Numbered from the stretch's first letter, positions 1 through 6,750 are shown. The stretch: 6,812 nt of DNA from Thiomargarita sp. (GCA_030618965.1 JAUXCJ010000056.1:1-6812), one strand, 5' to 3'. Translations and numbers: made by a program. The notes: generated from the letters alone by a model not told the origin.

Positions 1-22
1 TGGCTACGATCCGACTTAGCCA
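1..22. repeat. Short inverted repeat at the window edge
   Basis: The first 22 bases have perfect 6-bp inverted arms, TGGCTA (1-6) and TAGCCA (17-22), around a 10-nt centre. The position coincides with the point where the gph translation stops matching its family. It could be the end of an inserted small mobile or palindromic element, or a repeat at which an assembly broke. With no sequence beyond base 1 this cannot be decided, and a 6-bp dyad alone could be chance. Confidence 0.35.
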
Positions 23-362
23 ACACAGTATCTTGCGATTTTAACCACTTCAAGCCTTCTAGCACCCCTGGATAAAGTGTACTATGACGACCATTAATAG
101 AGGCATATAATACTTGAAATAAGTGTAGTCCAGATTGAAATAATGCTGACTCTGGTTCCCCCTCATCAGCATCAAGCAATGCTCGTTTGACAAGGCGTTC
201 TATGCCATTACCAACCCAACGCCGTACTTTTTCCTCGCCCCGTTGTGGCATATCTAATTGTGACATCATACCATCAATTGCATAAGCGAGATCAGGCACT
301 GTATCTATTAAAGTGCCATCTAAATCAATCAGCACTAATTCGGGTGCTTGCAAAGTCGTCAT
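1..362 (-). CDS. gph: Phosphoglycolate phosphatase, HAD superfamily (partial, N-terminal 120 codons)
   Basis: Hydrolyses 2-phosphoglycolate to glycolate in the cytoplasm, removing the product of RuBisCO oxygenation or of DNA repair. The reading frame is open from an ATG at 362 to the window edge. Residues 9-20 give HAD motif I (LVLIDLDGTLID), with nucleophile Asp13 and acid/base Asp15. The cap region follows (VRRWVGNGIERLVKRAL, residues 46-62, typical of Gph), then YPGVLEGLKWLKS (97-109), which leads into motif II. An AAAGGGG Shine-Dalgarno at 368-374, 5 nt before the ATG and inside the end of rpe, fixes the start. The gene lies 2 bp after rpe, the common rpe-gph operon order. Oddity: after residues VLA (113-115) the expected hydrophobic strand and T-N-K of motif II are replaced by KSDRS, at the point where a small inverted repeat begins. 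The gene may be interrupted there. Family assignment is firm; intactness is unknown. Confidence 0.88.
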   Translation of the reverse strand, partial: MTTLQAPELVLIDLDGTLIDTVPDLAYAIDGMMSQLDMPQRGEEKVRRWVGNGIERLVKRALLDADEGEPESALFQSGLHLFQVLYASINGRHSTLYPGVLEGLKWLKSQDTVLAKSDRS

Positions 363-364
363 TA

Positions 365-1033
365 TTACCCCTTTGCTAATTCAGCTCGCATCGCATCAAT
401 CGTTACTTTATAATCGGACGTATTAAAAATGGCTGATCCTGCGACAAAAGTATCAGCACCAGCTTTTGCAATTTCACCGATGTTGTCAATTTTGACACCA
501 CCATCAACTTCTAGGCGAATATCGCGTCCACTTGCATCAATCAATTTACGAACCTCGCGTAACTTATCTAAAGTCGAAGGAATGAAAGATTGGCCACCAA
601 AACCCGGGTTGACAGACATTAACAATATCATATCTACCTTATCCATCACATATTTTAAACAATCTAGCGGCGTCGCTGGATTAAAAACTAAACCCGATTT
701 ACAACCACTCTCACGTACTAATTGTAAAGAACGATCAATATGCTCTGAGGCTTCAGGATGAAAAGTAATATAACTAGCGCCCGCCTTGGCAAAATCTGGG
801 ATAATCCTATCCACCGGTTTAACCATCAAATGGACATCAATCGGTGCTGTTACACCATGCTTACGCAAAGCCTCACAAACCAAAGGACCTATCGTTAAAT
901 TGGGCACATAATGATTATCCATCACATCAAAGTGAACAATATCCGCCCCTGACGCTAACACATTGGTGACTTCTTCCCCTAAACGAGCAAAGTCAGCAGA
1001 TAAAATAGATGGGGCTATGAGGTAATCAGACAT
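365..1033 (-). CDS. rpe: Ribulose-phosphate 3-epimerase
   Basis: Interconverts D-ribulose 5-phosphate and D-xylulose 5-phosphate in the pentose phosphate pathway and, in autotrophs, the Calvin cycle; cytoplasmic TIM barrel. The 222-aa product has the usual family length and all signatures: APSILSADF (7-15), [17 protein letters not shown] (34-50), DVHLMV (66-71), FNPATPL (117-123), [11 protein letters not shown] (140-150), EVDGGV (175-180) and [13 protein letters not shown] (191-203). Expected metal ligands are His34, Asp36, His68 and Asp177, with Asp36 and Asp177 also the acid/base pair. The frame extends 13 codons further to 1072, but I chose the ATG at 1033. It gives the canonical [11 protein letters not shown] start and has GGGAG at 1044-1048, 10 nt upstream. 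The upstream extension ([13 protein letters not shown]) is unlike the family. Two bases separate its stop from gph, so the two are almost certainly cotranscribed. Confidence 0.97.
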   Translation of the reverse strand: MSDYLIAPSILSADFARLGEEVTNVLASGADIVHFDVMDNHYVPNLTIGPLVCEALRKHGVTAPIDVHLMVKPVDRIIPDFAKAGASYITFHPEASEHIDRSLQLVRESGCKSGLVFNPATPLDCLKYVMDKVDMILLMSVNPGFGGQSFIPSTLDKLREVRKLIDASGRDIRLEVDGGVKIDNIGEIAKAGADTFVAGSAIFNTSDYKVTIDAMRAELAKG

Positions 1034-1070
1034 GAGTATTTTTCTCCCTGATATGACAACAAAATAAATC

Positions 1071-1099
1071 ATTATAATTAATAACTGATAAATAATCTA
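1071..1099 (-). promoter_or_regulatory. Putative sigma-70 promoter for rpe-gph
   Basis: On the minus strand a perfect -10 hexamer TATAAT lies at 1071-1076. The hexamer at the 17-bp position upstream is TAGATT (1094-1099), a weak 3/6 match to the -35 consensus. Transcription would start near 1064, giving a leader of about 30 nt that contains the GGGAG ribosome-binding site. It lies just downstream of two terminator-like hairpins, which fits an independent start for rpe-gph. The region is AT-rich, so the -10 match could be coincidental. Confidence 0.45.
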
Positions 1100-1112
1100 T
1101 TTTATCTCAGAC

Positions 1113-1153
1113 AAAAAAAAACCTGACAGGTTTTCAAAACCTGTCAGGTTTAA
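1113..1153 (-). terminator. Palindromic repeat copy 1, terminator-like
   Basis: A perfect hairpin with 16-bp arms (1119-1134 and 1136-1151) and a 1-nt centre at 1135. Each arm contains the smaller near-palindrome AACCTGACAGGTT, so the structure is nested. A run of nine A's at 1113-1121 becomes a T-tract immediately 3' of the hairpin on the minus strand, the layout of a Rho-independent terminator for the copper receptor gene. The 41 bases 1113-1153 are identical to 1160-1200, so this is also a tandem repeat unit. Confidence 0.7.
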
Positions 1154-1159
1154 CAGTTC

Positions 1160-1200
1160 AAAAAAAAACCTGACAGGTTTTCAAAACCTGTCAGGTTTAA
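1160..1200 (-). terminator. Palindromic repeat copy 2, probable intrinsic terminator of the copper receptor gene
   Basis: Identical over 41 bp to the copy at 1113-1153, offset 47 bp. Arms are 1166-1181 and 1183-1198 with a single central C at 1182. The hairpin starts 21 nt beyond the receptor stop codon on the minus strand and is followed by a T-tract (nine A's at 1160-1168 on the plus strand). The octamer ACAGTTCA occurs on both sides, at 1153-1160 and 1212-1219, which may be a trace of duplication or insertion. Confidence 0.75.
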
Positions 1201-1219
1201 TCACATAAATCACAGTTCA

Positions 1220-3274
1220 TTAAAATTTCATTGTGACATTCAACCAAAATAGTCTGCCCGGCTCATTCACTTGCACTGGCTCAGGATTAAAAGGATCAAC
1301 ATTAGCACGATTGACATGATAAGCGTAAGTATTATCAAAAACATTATTGACACCAAGCTTAATCATAGTTTGCTTATTAATGTTGACACGTCCATAAAAG
1401 TCTAATACCCCAAAACCTGGACTTTGTCGGGCATCTAATCCACTACCAGTATTCAAATCATCATCTACCCGATTTTGTTTAGATGCAAAACCTAATTTGC
1501 TACCCAATAACCAAGTGGCTTGTTTATAATCCAGATTTAGGCTACCTGATAATGGCGGCGTTTGGGCAATAGCACGATCATCTGTTGTATTAGTTGCATG
1601 GACATAATCAAGAGTTAGGCGGCTGAACCAATTTTTATGCAATTTAATATTTGTTGCCCATTCAAAACCATATAATTCTGCATCCACGTTGCGATAGATG
1701 CTAGCATTATCATTTTGTAATATGCCGCTTTGAGCATGGGCGCGATCCCTTAAAATATAATCATTAACATCGTTATAAAACACCGATGTATTCATATCCC
1801 AGCGATCAGCTTTCCAAAATAAACCTAGTGCTATTTCGTGATGTTGTTCAGGGTCTAAATCAGGATTCCCAACCCAACGTTCAGCAGCCTTGTTATTATT
1901 AGCGGCAAGAAAACGTTCTGTAGCATCGGCTGTACGCACGCTCCGACTCAGACTGACAAAAACAAAATTATCATTATTGCTCAGTGCATGTTCATAACGG
2001 ATAAAACCACCGATATTATTTTCACTGTGCTCATCAGCAATTTTGCCATAATAACGGGTATATAAAGTATTAGGAGAAACGCCTCCCATTGCTTTTTGCT
2101 TAGCCTTTGCAGCCTCACTTGTTACCCGATCATAGCGTAAACCCAACTTTAGGAGATCGGCAGCACGGACAGGCATAGCTAGTTCAGCAAATAAGCCAAC
2201 TTGTTTTAAATCAACATCTGGCCACATAATTGATTGAAGAATGGTTGGAGTAGAGACACTGGGAGCACCAATAAAACGATTAGCATCTCGATTATTATGT
2301 TGATAATCTATGCCCAATGTCCATTCTTGATCATTATCCGTCAGCCAATTGTGACTCAAACGCCCTCCTTGAGTTTTGGAATTAGAAGGCACTCGCATTT
2401 TCATTGGTGCGCTGAGAGGACGCAGAGAATAATTATCCATCAGATGTTCAACTTTGGAATAATAAAGTGCCAACTTTGTTCCCCACTCGTTTTCATATTT
2501 TAAACGAATGGTGTCATTATCGGCCATAGGACCATCCATACCAGCTCCTGAATATAAAACATCATCAAGACGATTAGCCTCAAAACTCAGTTCAACACGG
2601 GTTTTATCATCCGGGGTATAACCTAAAATCAGATTACCAGTCTTGGAACTCAGGGCTGAACGGGTTTCATTACCACTACCATCTTTATAGTTCTCGGCAT
2701 CCTTATACTCAACAATGCCACGCGCAAAACCTTGTGTACTACCAACTGCGATATCACCAAATAAGTCTTTAGTTTTAGAATTACTGGTATAGCCACCGCC
2801 GATTTTACCCCGAAAAAACTGATTTTCGCCAAAACGTGGCGTTTTCCGTTCAAATAGCACAGTACCACCGCTACCACCACCCCCATAAATAACTGTTTGA
2901 GAACCCTTAATCACAGTGACAGTATCATAAGTTTCTATGGGAGAATAAGCTGTTGGGGGATCCATCCTATTAGGGCAACCCCCATGAACATAAGCGCCAT
3001 CCAATAAAATATTCAATCTAGTTTCGCCTTGTCCACGAATAATCGGATCAATACCATGTCCGCCCATACGTGTACCTGATACACCCGGAATAGCACGTAG
3101 AAAATCTCCCCCATCAACAGGCGTTCCTAAAACCTCCCCTGTGTCTTTCTGTGAAACGCCCGGTTCTTCTAAATACTCGCCTTCAACGGTGACACTGGGT
3201 AGTGTTGTCGGTTCTTCAGCGAAAATAGGCATAGTAACTAATATAAGACTTAAAACAAGTGGTTTATGCTTCAT
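1220..3274 (-). CDS. TonB-dependent copper receptor, OprC/NosA family
   Basis: Outer-membrane, energy-coupled importer for copper, a 22-strand barrel with an N-terminal plug driven by TonB-ExbBD. The 684-aa product starts with a Sec signal (MKHKPLVLSLILVTMPIFA, residues 1-19, cleavage before EE). A possible TonB box lies near SVTVEGEY (27-34) and the plug spans about 45-145 (FLRAIPGVSGTRMGG, IIRGQGETRLNILLDGAY, VTVIKGSQTV, GGGGSGGTVLFER). Residues 98-108 read GGCPNRMDPPT: Cys100 and Met104 form the CxxxM motif that binds copper in Pseudomonas OprC, which separates this family from iron-siderophore receptors. The barrel ends in a C-terminal Phe (NVTMKF), the usual outer-membrane assembly signal. 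No copper chaperone or regulator gene lies beside it; two hairpins close it off downstream. AAAGGA at 3288-3293 is a rather distant (13 nt) ribosome-binding site. Copper as substrate is inferred from family and motif. Confidence 0.92.
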   Translation of the reverse strand: MKHKPLVLSLILVTMPIFAEEPTTLPSVTVEGEYLEEPGVSQKDTGEVLGTPVDGGDFLRAIPGVSGTRMGGHGIDPIIRGQGETRLNILLDGAYVHGGCPNRMDPPTAYSPIETYDTVTVIKGSQTVIYGGGGSGGTVLFERKTPRFGENQFFRGKIGGGYTSNSKTKDLFGDIAVGSTQGFARGIVEYKDAENYKDGSGNETRSALSSKTGNLILGYTPDDKTRVELSFEANRLDDVLYSGAGMDGPMADNDTIRLKYENEWGTKLALYYSKVEHLMDNYSLRPLSAPMKMRVPSNSKTQGGRLSHNWLTDNDQEWTLGIDYQHNNRDANRFIGAPSVSTPTILQSIMWPDVDLKQVGLFAELAMPVRAADLLKLGLRYDRVTSEAAKAKQKAMGGVSPNTLYTRYYGKIADEHSENNIGGFIRYEHALSNNDNFVFVSLSRSVRTADATERFLAANNNKAAERWVGNPDLDPEQHHEIALGLFWKADRWDMNTSVFYNDVNDYILRDRAHAQSGILQNDNASIYRNVDAELYGFEWATNIKLHKNWFSRLTLDYVHATNTTDDRAIAQTPPLSGSLNLDYKQATWLLGSKLGFASKQNRVDDDLNTGSGLDARQSPGFGVLDFYGRVNINKQTMIKLGVNNVFDNTYAYHVNRANVDPFNPEPVQVNEPGRLFWLNVTMKF

Positions 3275-3360
3275 AAACTAATTTTTATCCTTTAATTAAA
3301 TAATAAAACACTTTAATAAGCATTATTTATTCCTACCTATTTAAAATAATTTTTATTTTA

Positions 3361-3390
3361 TTTATCAAATGGATATAAATTAAATGTCTA
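3361..3390 (-). promoter_or_regulatory. Putative promoter of the copper receptor gene
   Basis: On the minus strand TAGACA (3385-3390; 5/6 match to TTGACA) is followed after 18 bp by GATAAA (3361-3366; 4/6 match to TATAAT). Two small dyads overlap the -35 side: TCTAA-AA-TTAGA (3387-3398) and TAGATCTA (3395-3402). A third, AATAA-GCA-TTATT (3315-3327), lies in the leader. Any could be an operator, but none matches a copper- or iron-responsive site I can name, and the gap is so AT-rich that chance dyads are expected. No other gene is visible in 3275-3454. Confidence 0.3.
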
Positions 3391-3454
3391 AAATTAGATC
3401 TATTAACTGTGTGATTTCACCTATTTTTAGGTTTTTTTTCGATTAAAGGGCATC

Positions 3455-5320
3455 TTAAGGCTGCACAAACCCATTCCTCAATCTACCAAAAGTATTTAAA
3501 CTCCGCATAGTGACTTGTTGAGCGCCGTCTTCGTCGGAGCCAGAATTTACTTTGCCTAAGTTGTCCGCTAAGCTCAGAAATTTGCCGAGTACAATTTTAT
3601 CATCAGCAATATAAGAAGAGCGTAGCTTTAATCCGACATTTTCAAGCACTTTGATATGATTTTCTATACGCTTTTTAAAAGTGTTAATATCGCCTTCGTA
3701 AAGATCATCAATCGCGTAAAAAATCACCTCGCTTGTCCATAAACCTGTCCCATGTTCCGCGACTAAGTCGCTTGGAATCTTTCCTTGTAAATCCAAGGCG
3801 AACTGCTGTTTTTTATTCTGTCTCGCAAAGGTATCAACATATTGAACTGTAGCTGTGCCAAAATTAGCTACATTCTGCCCAGTGGCTAGTTCAAGCACTA
3901 CCCAATAAGTTTCGCCTGCTGACAAGTTCGGAACAAATATCCGTATGCCTTTATCTTTCGTAACTAAATCTTCTTGTGATTCGACACCATATTCTTGTTT
4001 TGCCTGAGTTTTTGTCGCCTCTACTTGGTCCAAAATAGCGGCTCTAGTGGCTTGATCAGTAACTAAATCATGGCCAAATATATGGACTATATCTATGTTT
4101 GGTTTAATAAAAATTTGCATTTGTACATTGATGGCTGCGACTTCATCACGCCGTTTGAGTTCTTTATTGAGTGCAAAATGCACATCATCTGGCTGTGTCA
4201 CAAAAGTATAAACGCCGCCCGTCACCCCTGCCAAAGCATTGAGTTCTCTAATATTAGCATCGGTTCCAAAGGCAAATAGTGACAATTTAGTATTATCTTT
4301 CGCCTTTTTGGTGATATTTTGACGAATTTTGCGCCAATTTGTTTCTCCAGAAGTAGGATTGCCATCGGAAAATAGAAAAACTTGATTGACACTGTAAGGA
4401 GTGCCATATCGACTAATTTCTTCAAATCCAAAAGATAAACCAGTATTAACATCAGTACCACCTTTTGCAGTCAAACCACTAATTACTTCTGAAAAATCTT
4501 CTGGAGTAATATCAGCAACAGGCGTTGCTTTTAAGATAGTCTGTGTTTTATTAGAAAATGCTATGATTCCAATCACATCAGTTTCTTTCAGACTCAGGAA
4601 TAATTTAGCAACGGCACTTTTAACCATATCCAACTTTTGCCCTTGCATAGAACCACTGGTATCAATTACAAAAATATAATTAGCAGGCAATTTTTCAGCT
4701 TTAGACAATTGTTCATTTATGGATGATGGGGCTTTTAGGGCGATTTCTAGGTAGTGAGTAGCTCTAGCATCATGTTTAGATTTAGACGGAATTGGAGAAA
4801 TACCATGACTGATGGACATTGCTTTATTTCTCGTAGGCGCGGGGATTTTGTCACTGTTAGAGGCAATAAAATCATCCCAACGAATCGTTTTATGATCAAC
4901 CAGTTCACCTTGTTCAACCAGTTCCTTGAAACCGGTTATGTATTTGCTACCAAATTCGTTATTTCTACGAATGAATAAGCCATCATGGGGTAAAAGAGGC
5001 TTTTGTTGTGAAAGTGGAACTACAGACTGGTTGGTTGCTTGAATTTGGGGGGAGGGTGGTTGTTCAACTCTAATCTCACTTCTATCCCGTTTTACAGATT
5101 CAGACTTTGGCATAGAGGCAGTACAAGCAACAATTATCAAAGACAATAATCCGATTATAAATTTCCTAAATAGCAATAATGTTCTCGTTCCCACGCGCCA
5201 GCGTGGTAACGCAGTCACGACGCGCCAGCGTCGCGTGTTTACTACAGGCCAGGACGCTGGCGCGTCCAGACTGGGTTCCCACGCTGGCGCGTGGGAACCA
5301 GAAAATGATGGTGGATTCAT
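3455..5320 (-). CDS. VWA-domain lipoprotein (YfbK-like) with a repeat-encoded N-terminal extension
   Basis: A probable membrane-anchored adhesion or scaffolding protein; its ligand is unknown. The VWA domain spans about residues 214-390 with a complete MIDAS metal site: DTSGS (220-224), Thr289 in GGTD, and Asp319 in FSDG. A hydrophobic helix (FIIGLLSLIIVA, 54-65) leads to Cys66 in a lipobox-like IVAC, suggesting lipidation and export. Residues 80-210 are a polar linker with a small conserved-looking block (RWDDFIASN, 147-155). Residues 391-600 are a C-terminal region I cannot name. The start ATG at 5320 is supported by AAAGGAG at 5328-5334, 7 nt upstream. Residues 8-45 (GSHAPAWEP ... PRWRVGT) are translated from a composite palindrome inserted between the start codon and the signal helix. 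The signal therefore has an unusually long, arginine-rich n-region of about 53 residues. An alternative start, such as a TTG near codons 48-49, is possible but has no good ribosome-binding site. Confidence 0.85.
   Translation of the reverse strand: MNPPSFSGSHAPAWEPSLDAPASWPVVNTRRWRVVTALPRWRVGTRTLLLFRKFIIGLLSLIIVACTASMPKSESVKRDRSEIRVEQPPSPQIQATNQSVVPLSQQKPLLPHDGLFIRRNNEFGSKYITGFKELVEQGELVDHKTIRWDDFIASNSDKIPAPTRNKAMSISHGISPIPSKSKHDARATHYLEIALKAPSSINEQLSKAEKLPANYIFVIDTSGSMQGQKLDMVKSAVAKLFLSLKETDVIGIIAFSNKTQTILKATPVADITPEDFSEVISGLTAKGGTDVNTGLSFGFEEISRYGTPYSVNQVFLFSDGNPTSGETNWRKIRQNITKKAKDNTKLSLFAFGTDANIRELNALAGVTGGVYTFVTQPDDVHFALNKELKRRDEVAAINVQMQIFIKPNIDIVHIFGHDLVTDQATRAAILDQVEATKTQAKQEYGVESQEDLVTKDKGIRIFVPNLSAGETYWVVLELATGQNVANFGTATVQYVDTFARQNKKQQFALDLQGKIPSDLVAEHGTGLWTSEVIFYAIDDLYEGDINTFKKRIENHIKVLENVGLKLRSSYIADDKIVLGKFLSLADNLGKVNSGSDEDGAQQVTMRSLNTFGRLRNGFVQP
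5187..5299. repeat. Composite four-hairpin palindromic element inside the VWA gene
   Basis: Four GC-rich hairpins share a GCGCCAGCG/CGCTGGCGC core. (a) 5187-5210: 10-bp arms, one mismatch, loop GCCA. (b) 5219-5232: GACGC arms, loop GCCA. (c) 5252-5267: GGACGC/GCGTCC, loop TGGC. (d) 5274-5299: perfect 11-bp arms, loop TGGC. Halves a-b and c-d are also inverted copies of each other (a against d has one mismatch; the 14-bp cores of b and c match exactly), so the element is a palindrome made of palindromes. Flanking TTCT (5182-5185) and AGAA (5300-5303) extend the symmetry. Its GC content stands far above the AT-rich gene around it. It resembles dispersed GTTCCCACGC-type repeats I associate with several gammaproteobacterial genomes. 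It is read in frame as residues 8-45 of the lipoprotein. Confidence 0.9.
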
Positions 5321-5343
5321 ATATTATCTCCTTTGATAATTAA

Positions 5344-5501
5344 CAATAGTTCAGACAGTTTTTACAAGCAGTTGATTTTTAAGTAAAGCTCGGCTTGTCA
5401 TTTCGACGAGAGGAGAAATCTTAACTGCTTAATAATTCAAGATTTCTCCTCTCGTAGAAATGACAACCTTTAGATTTTTTGAAAAACTGTCCGAACCATT
5501 G
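5344..5501. repeat. Nested inverted-repeat (MITE-like) element between the caspase and VWA genes
   Basis: There are two concentric inverted repeats. Outer arms are 5344-5363 and 5482-5501, 20 bp with two mismatches (core ACAGTTTTT/AAAAACTGT). Inner arms are 5395-5422 and 5439-5466, 28 bp with one mismatch (core AAGATTTCTCCTCTCGT). The inner loop is 16 nt (5423-5438). AAGCAGTT at 5366-5373 is complementary to AACTGCTT at 5423-5430, so the inner loop could pair back upstream. The element fills nearly all of the 191-bp gap between the caspase stop (5512) and the VWA start (5320). It codes for nothing visible, so it is a non-autonomous palindromic element or MITE. In RNA it would be a strong stem and could reduce readthrough from the caspase gene, although it lacks a clear T-tract. 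Confidence 0.85.
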
Positions 5502-5511
5502 AATTAAAAAA

Positions 5512-6750
5512 TTAATCATTAAACTGATAAACCGGAAATTGTGATTGGCATTGCGTTTCTATATCTGTAGCTGTGATAATAAAACCAGAAACCTGCTTAA
5601 GGCAAATAACCCAGTTCTTTAATGCCTGTGAAGGATGATGCTTATAAATCCTGCTACCTAATTGTTTAGCCTTTTTAATATTGCGTCCACCCAATAAAAG
5701 TAGTACCTTCATTTTAAGGGCTAAGCTATGAATATGGGTTTTCTTTTGCTTAAGTACTTGATTTAAATAATTAATACTTACTTGTTTATGCCCTCTAGCT
5801 AAGGCTAATTCTGCTTTCCAATACCAAGGTTCTACTGAGCGAGGATTTTTACGAGCTGCTTGGTTAAATTGCCTTTCAGCTTTTCTCCATTCTCCCGCTT
5901 TTAAAAATTGGTATCCTTCAAACAAAGGGTTATTTGTTGGGTTGCTTGGAGTAATATTTTGCCTGGTTCTTACAAAAGAAAAATCTCCCTCAATAGAAGC
6001 TTCATACCAAGGGCTTTGTCGTCCACCAGTTTCCCGCTTAACCGCAACCCGTACCTTTTTGAATAACAACTCAATCGGCAAATTTGGCGTTGGCATAAGG
6101 CGCAATAAATGTTTAGTATAAGGGCTATTGCGTCCATAGCCATCTGAAGCAGTATTACCCGGAGAAGTGGCGTAGGCAATAAGTGTACCTTCAGCCTCGC
6201 TTTTTTGAACCCGTGCTAATCCTCGTTGCAATCCTCTTGAAAACCCTTTAAACGGATTATCGCGGCAAGCGTCTAAAATAACGATATTAAGCTTATTGCC
6301 TGCATTCGCCATCGCGCCGAGCACATAGCCAGTATTGACGGTTTTATATTTGAGTTGTTCAGCACTATAAATAGATGAAATCGCGCCAATCGGGATTAAA
6401 TAATTATTGCCCTGATATTGCACACCATGCCCAGAATAATAAAATAATCCAACAACACCGCGACGCAGTTTTTTAGCAAAAGCGTTAATAGCACTTTCCA
6501 TTATTGCTTGATTGGCATCAGTTTTGAGCATAACGCTAAAACCTAAATTCCGCAATGTGCGGGCAATATCCTGTGCATCATTAACAGGATTTCTCAAAGA
6601 GCGTGATTGATAATGGCTATTACCAATAATTAAAGCAATACGCTTTTGATCGCTTTGCCCTTCTAATCCTCTGTCTATTTCACGACTGAACGAGGCTTGC
6701 CCCATTAGCATTAAGCATAATAATATTAAATATAAGGTATTTTTAGTCAT
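5512..6750 (-). CDS. Secreted caspase-like cysteine protease (peptidase C14) with a TPR-like C-terminus
   Basis: A bacterial caspase-fold protease (metacaspase/orthocaspase group); substrate unknown. In order, the 412-aa protein has a Sec signal (hydrophobic 5-18, probable cleavage after about residue 22) and then the caspase domain, about 36-220. This begins KRIALIIGNSHYQSRSLRNPVNDAQDI. His108 lies in YYSGHG and Cys162 in ILDACRDNP, the intact catalytic dyad. GTLIAYATSPGNTASDG (188-204) matches the conserved post-catalytic strand. Residues about 277-355 (YQFLKAGEWRKAERQFNQAARKNP, then ELALARGHKQVSINYLNQVL) look like two TPR-type helical hairpins for protein contacts. The start at 6750 has AGGA at 6759-6762, 8 nt upstream. 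The end of another ORF overlaps it by 8 bp. The signal sequence predicts a periplasmic or exported protein, unlike cytoplasmic eukaryotic caspases. The VWA lipoprotein follows on the same strand. Confidence 0.93.
   Translation of the reverse strand: MTKNTLYLILLCLMLMGQASFSREIDRGLEGQSDQKRIALIIGNSHYQSRSLRNPVNDAQDIARTLRNLGFSVMLKTDANQAIMESAINAFAKKLRRGVVGLFYYSGHGVQYQGNNYLIPIGAISSIYSAEQLKYKTVNTGYVLGAMANAGNKLNIVILDACRDNPFKGFSRGLQRGLARVQKSEAEGTLIAYATSPGNTASDGYGRNSPYTKHLLRLMPTPNLPIELLFKKVRVAVKRETGGRQSPWYEASIEGDFSFVRTRQNITPSNPTNNPLFEGYQFLKAGEWRKAERQFNQAARKNPRSVEPWYWKAELALARGHKQVSINYLNQVLKQKKTHIHSLALKMKVLLLLGGRNIKKAKQLGSRIYKHHPSQALKNWVICLKQVSGFIITATDIETQCQSQFPVYQFND

Noticed and set aside
429..761. Plus-strand open frame of 110 codons opposite rpe
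   Set aside because: It lies wholly antisense to a fully conserved rpe and its translation has no recognisable domain; a shadow frame.
1034..1072. Upstream in-frame start for rpe giving 13 extra residues
   Set aside because: The extension is unlike Rpe, overlaps the predicted promoter and start site, and the ATG at 1033 has a ribosome-binding site.
2650..2886. Minus-strand 78-codon frame inside the copper receptor gene
   Set aside because: It is an out-of-frame overlap with the conserved plug region and has no independent support.
3315..3327. AATAA-GCA-TTATT as a Fur-type operator for the receptor gene
   Set aside because: It is too short and too AT-rich to separate from background, and the receptor motif points to copper rather than iron.
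3419..3439. Hairpin ACCTA-TTTT-TAGGT plus eight T's on the plus strand, between the VWA and receptor genes
   Set aside because: The T-tract follows it only on the plus strand, where no gene ends. For the minus-strand VWA gene it lies on the wrong side, and the 5-bp AT-rich stem is weak.
4070..4978. Plus-strand open frames opposite the VWA gene
   Set aside because: They are antisense to the MIDAS-containing VWA coding region, have no good ribosome-binding sites and no family features.
5187..5299. Repeated GCGCCAGCG cores considered as a CRISPR array
   Set aside because: The cores alternate in orientation, have no uniform 25-40 bp spacers, and form hairpins rather than direct repeats.
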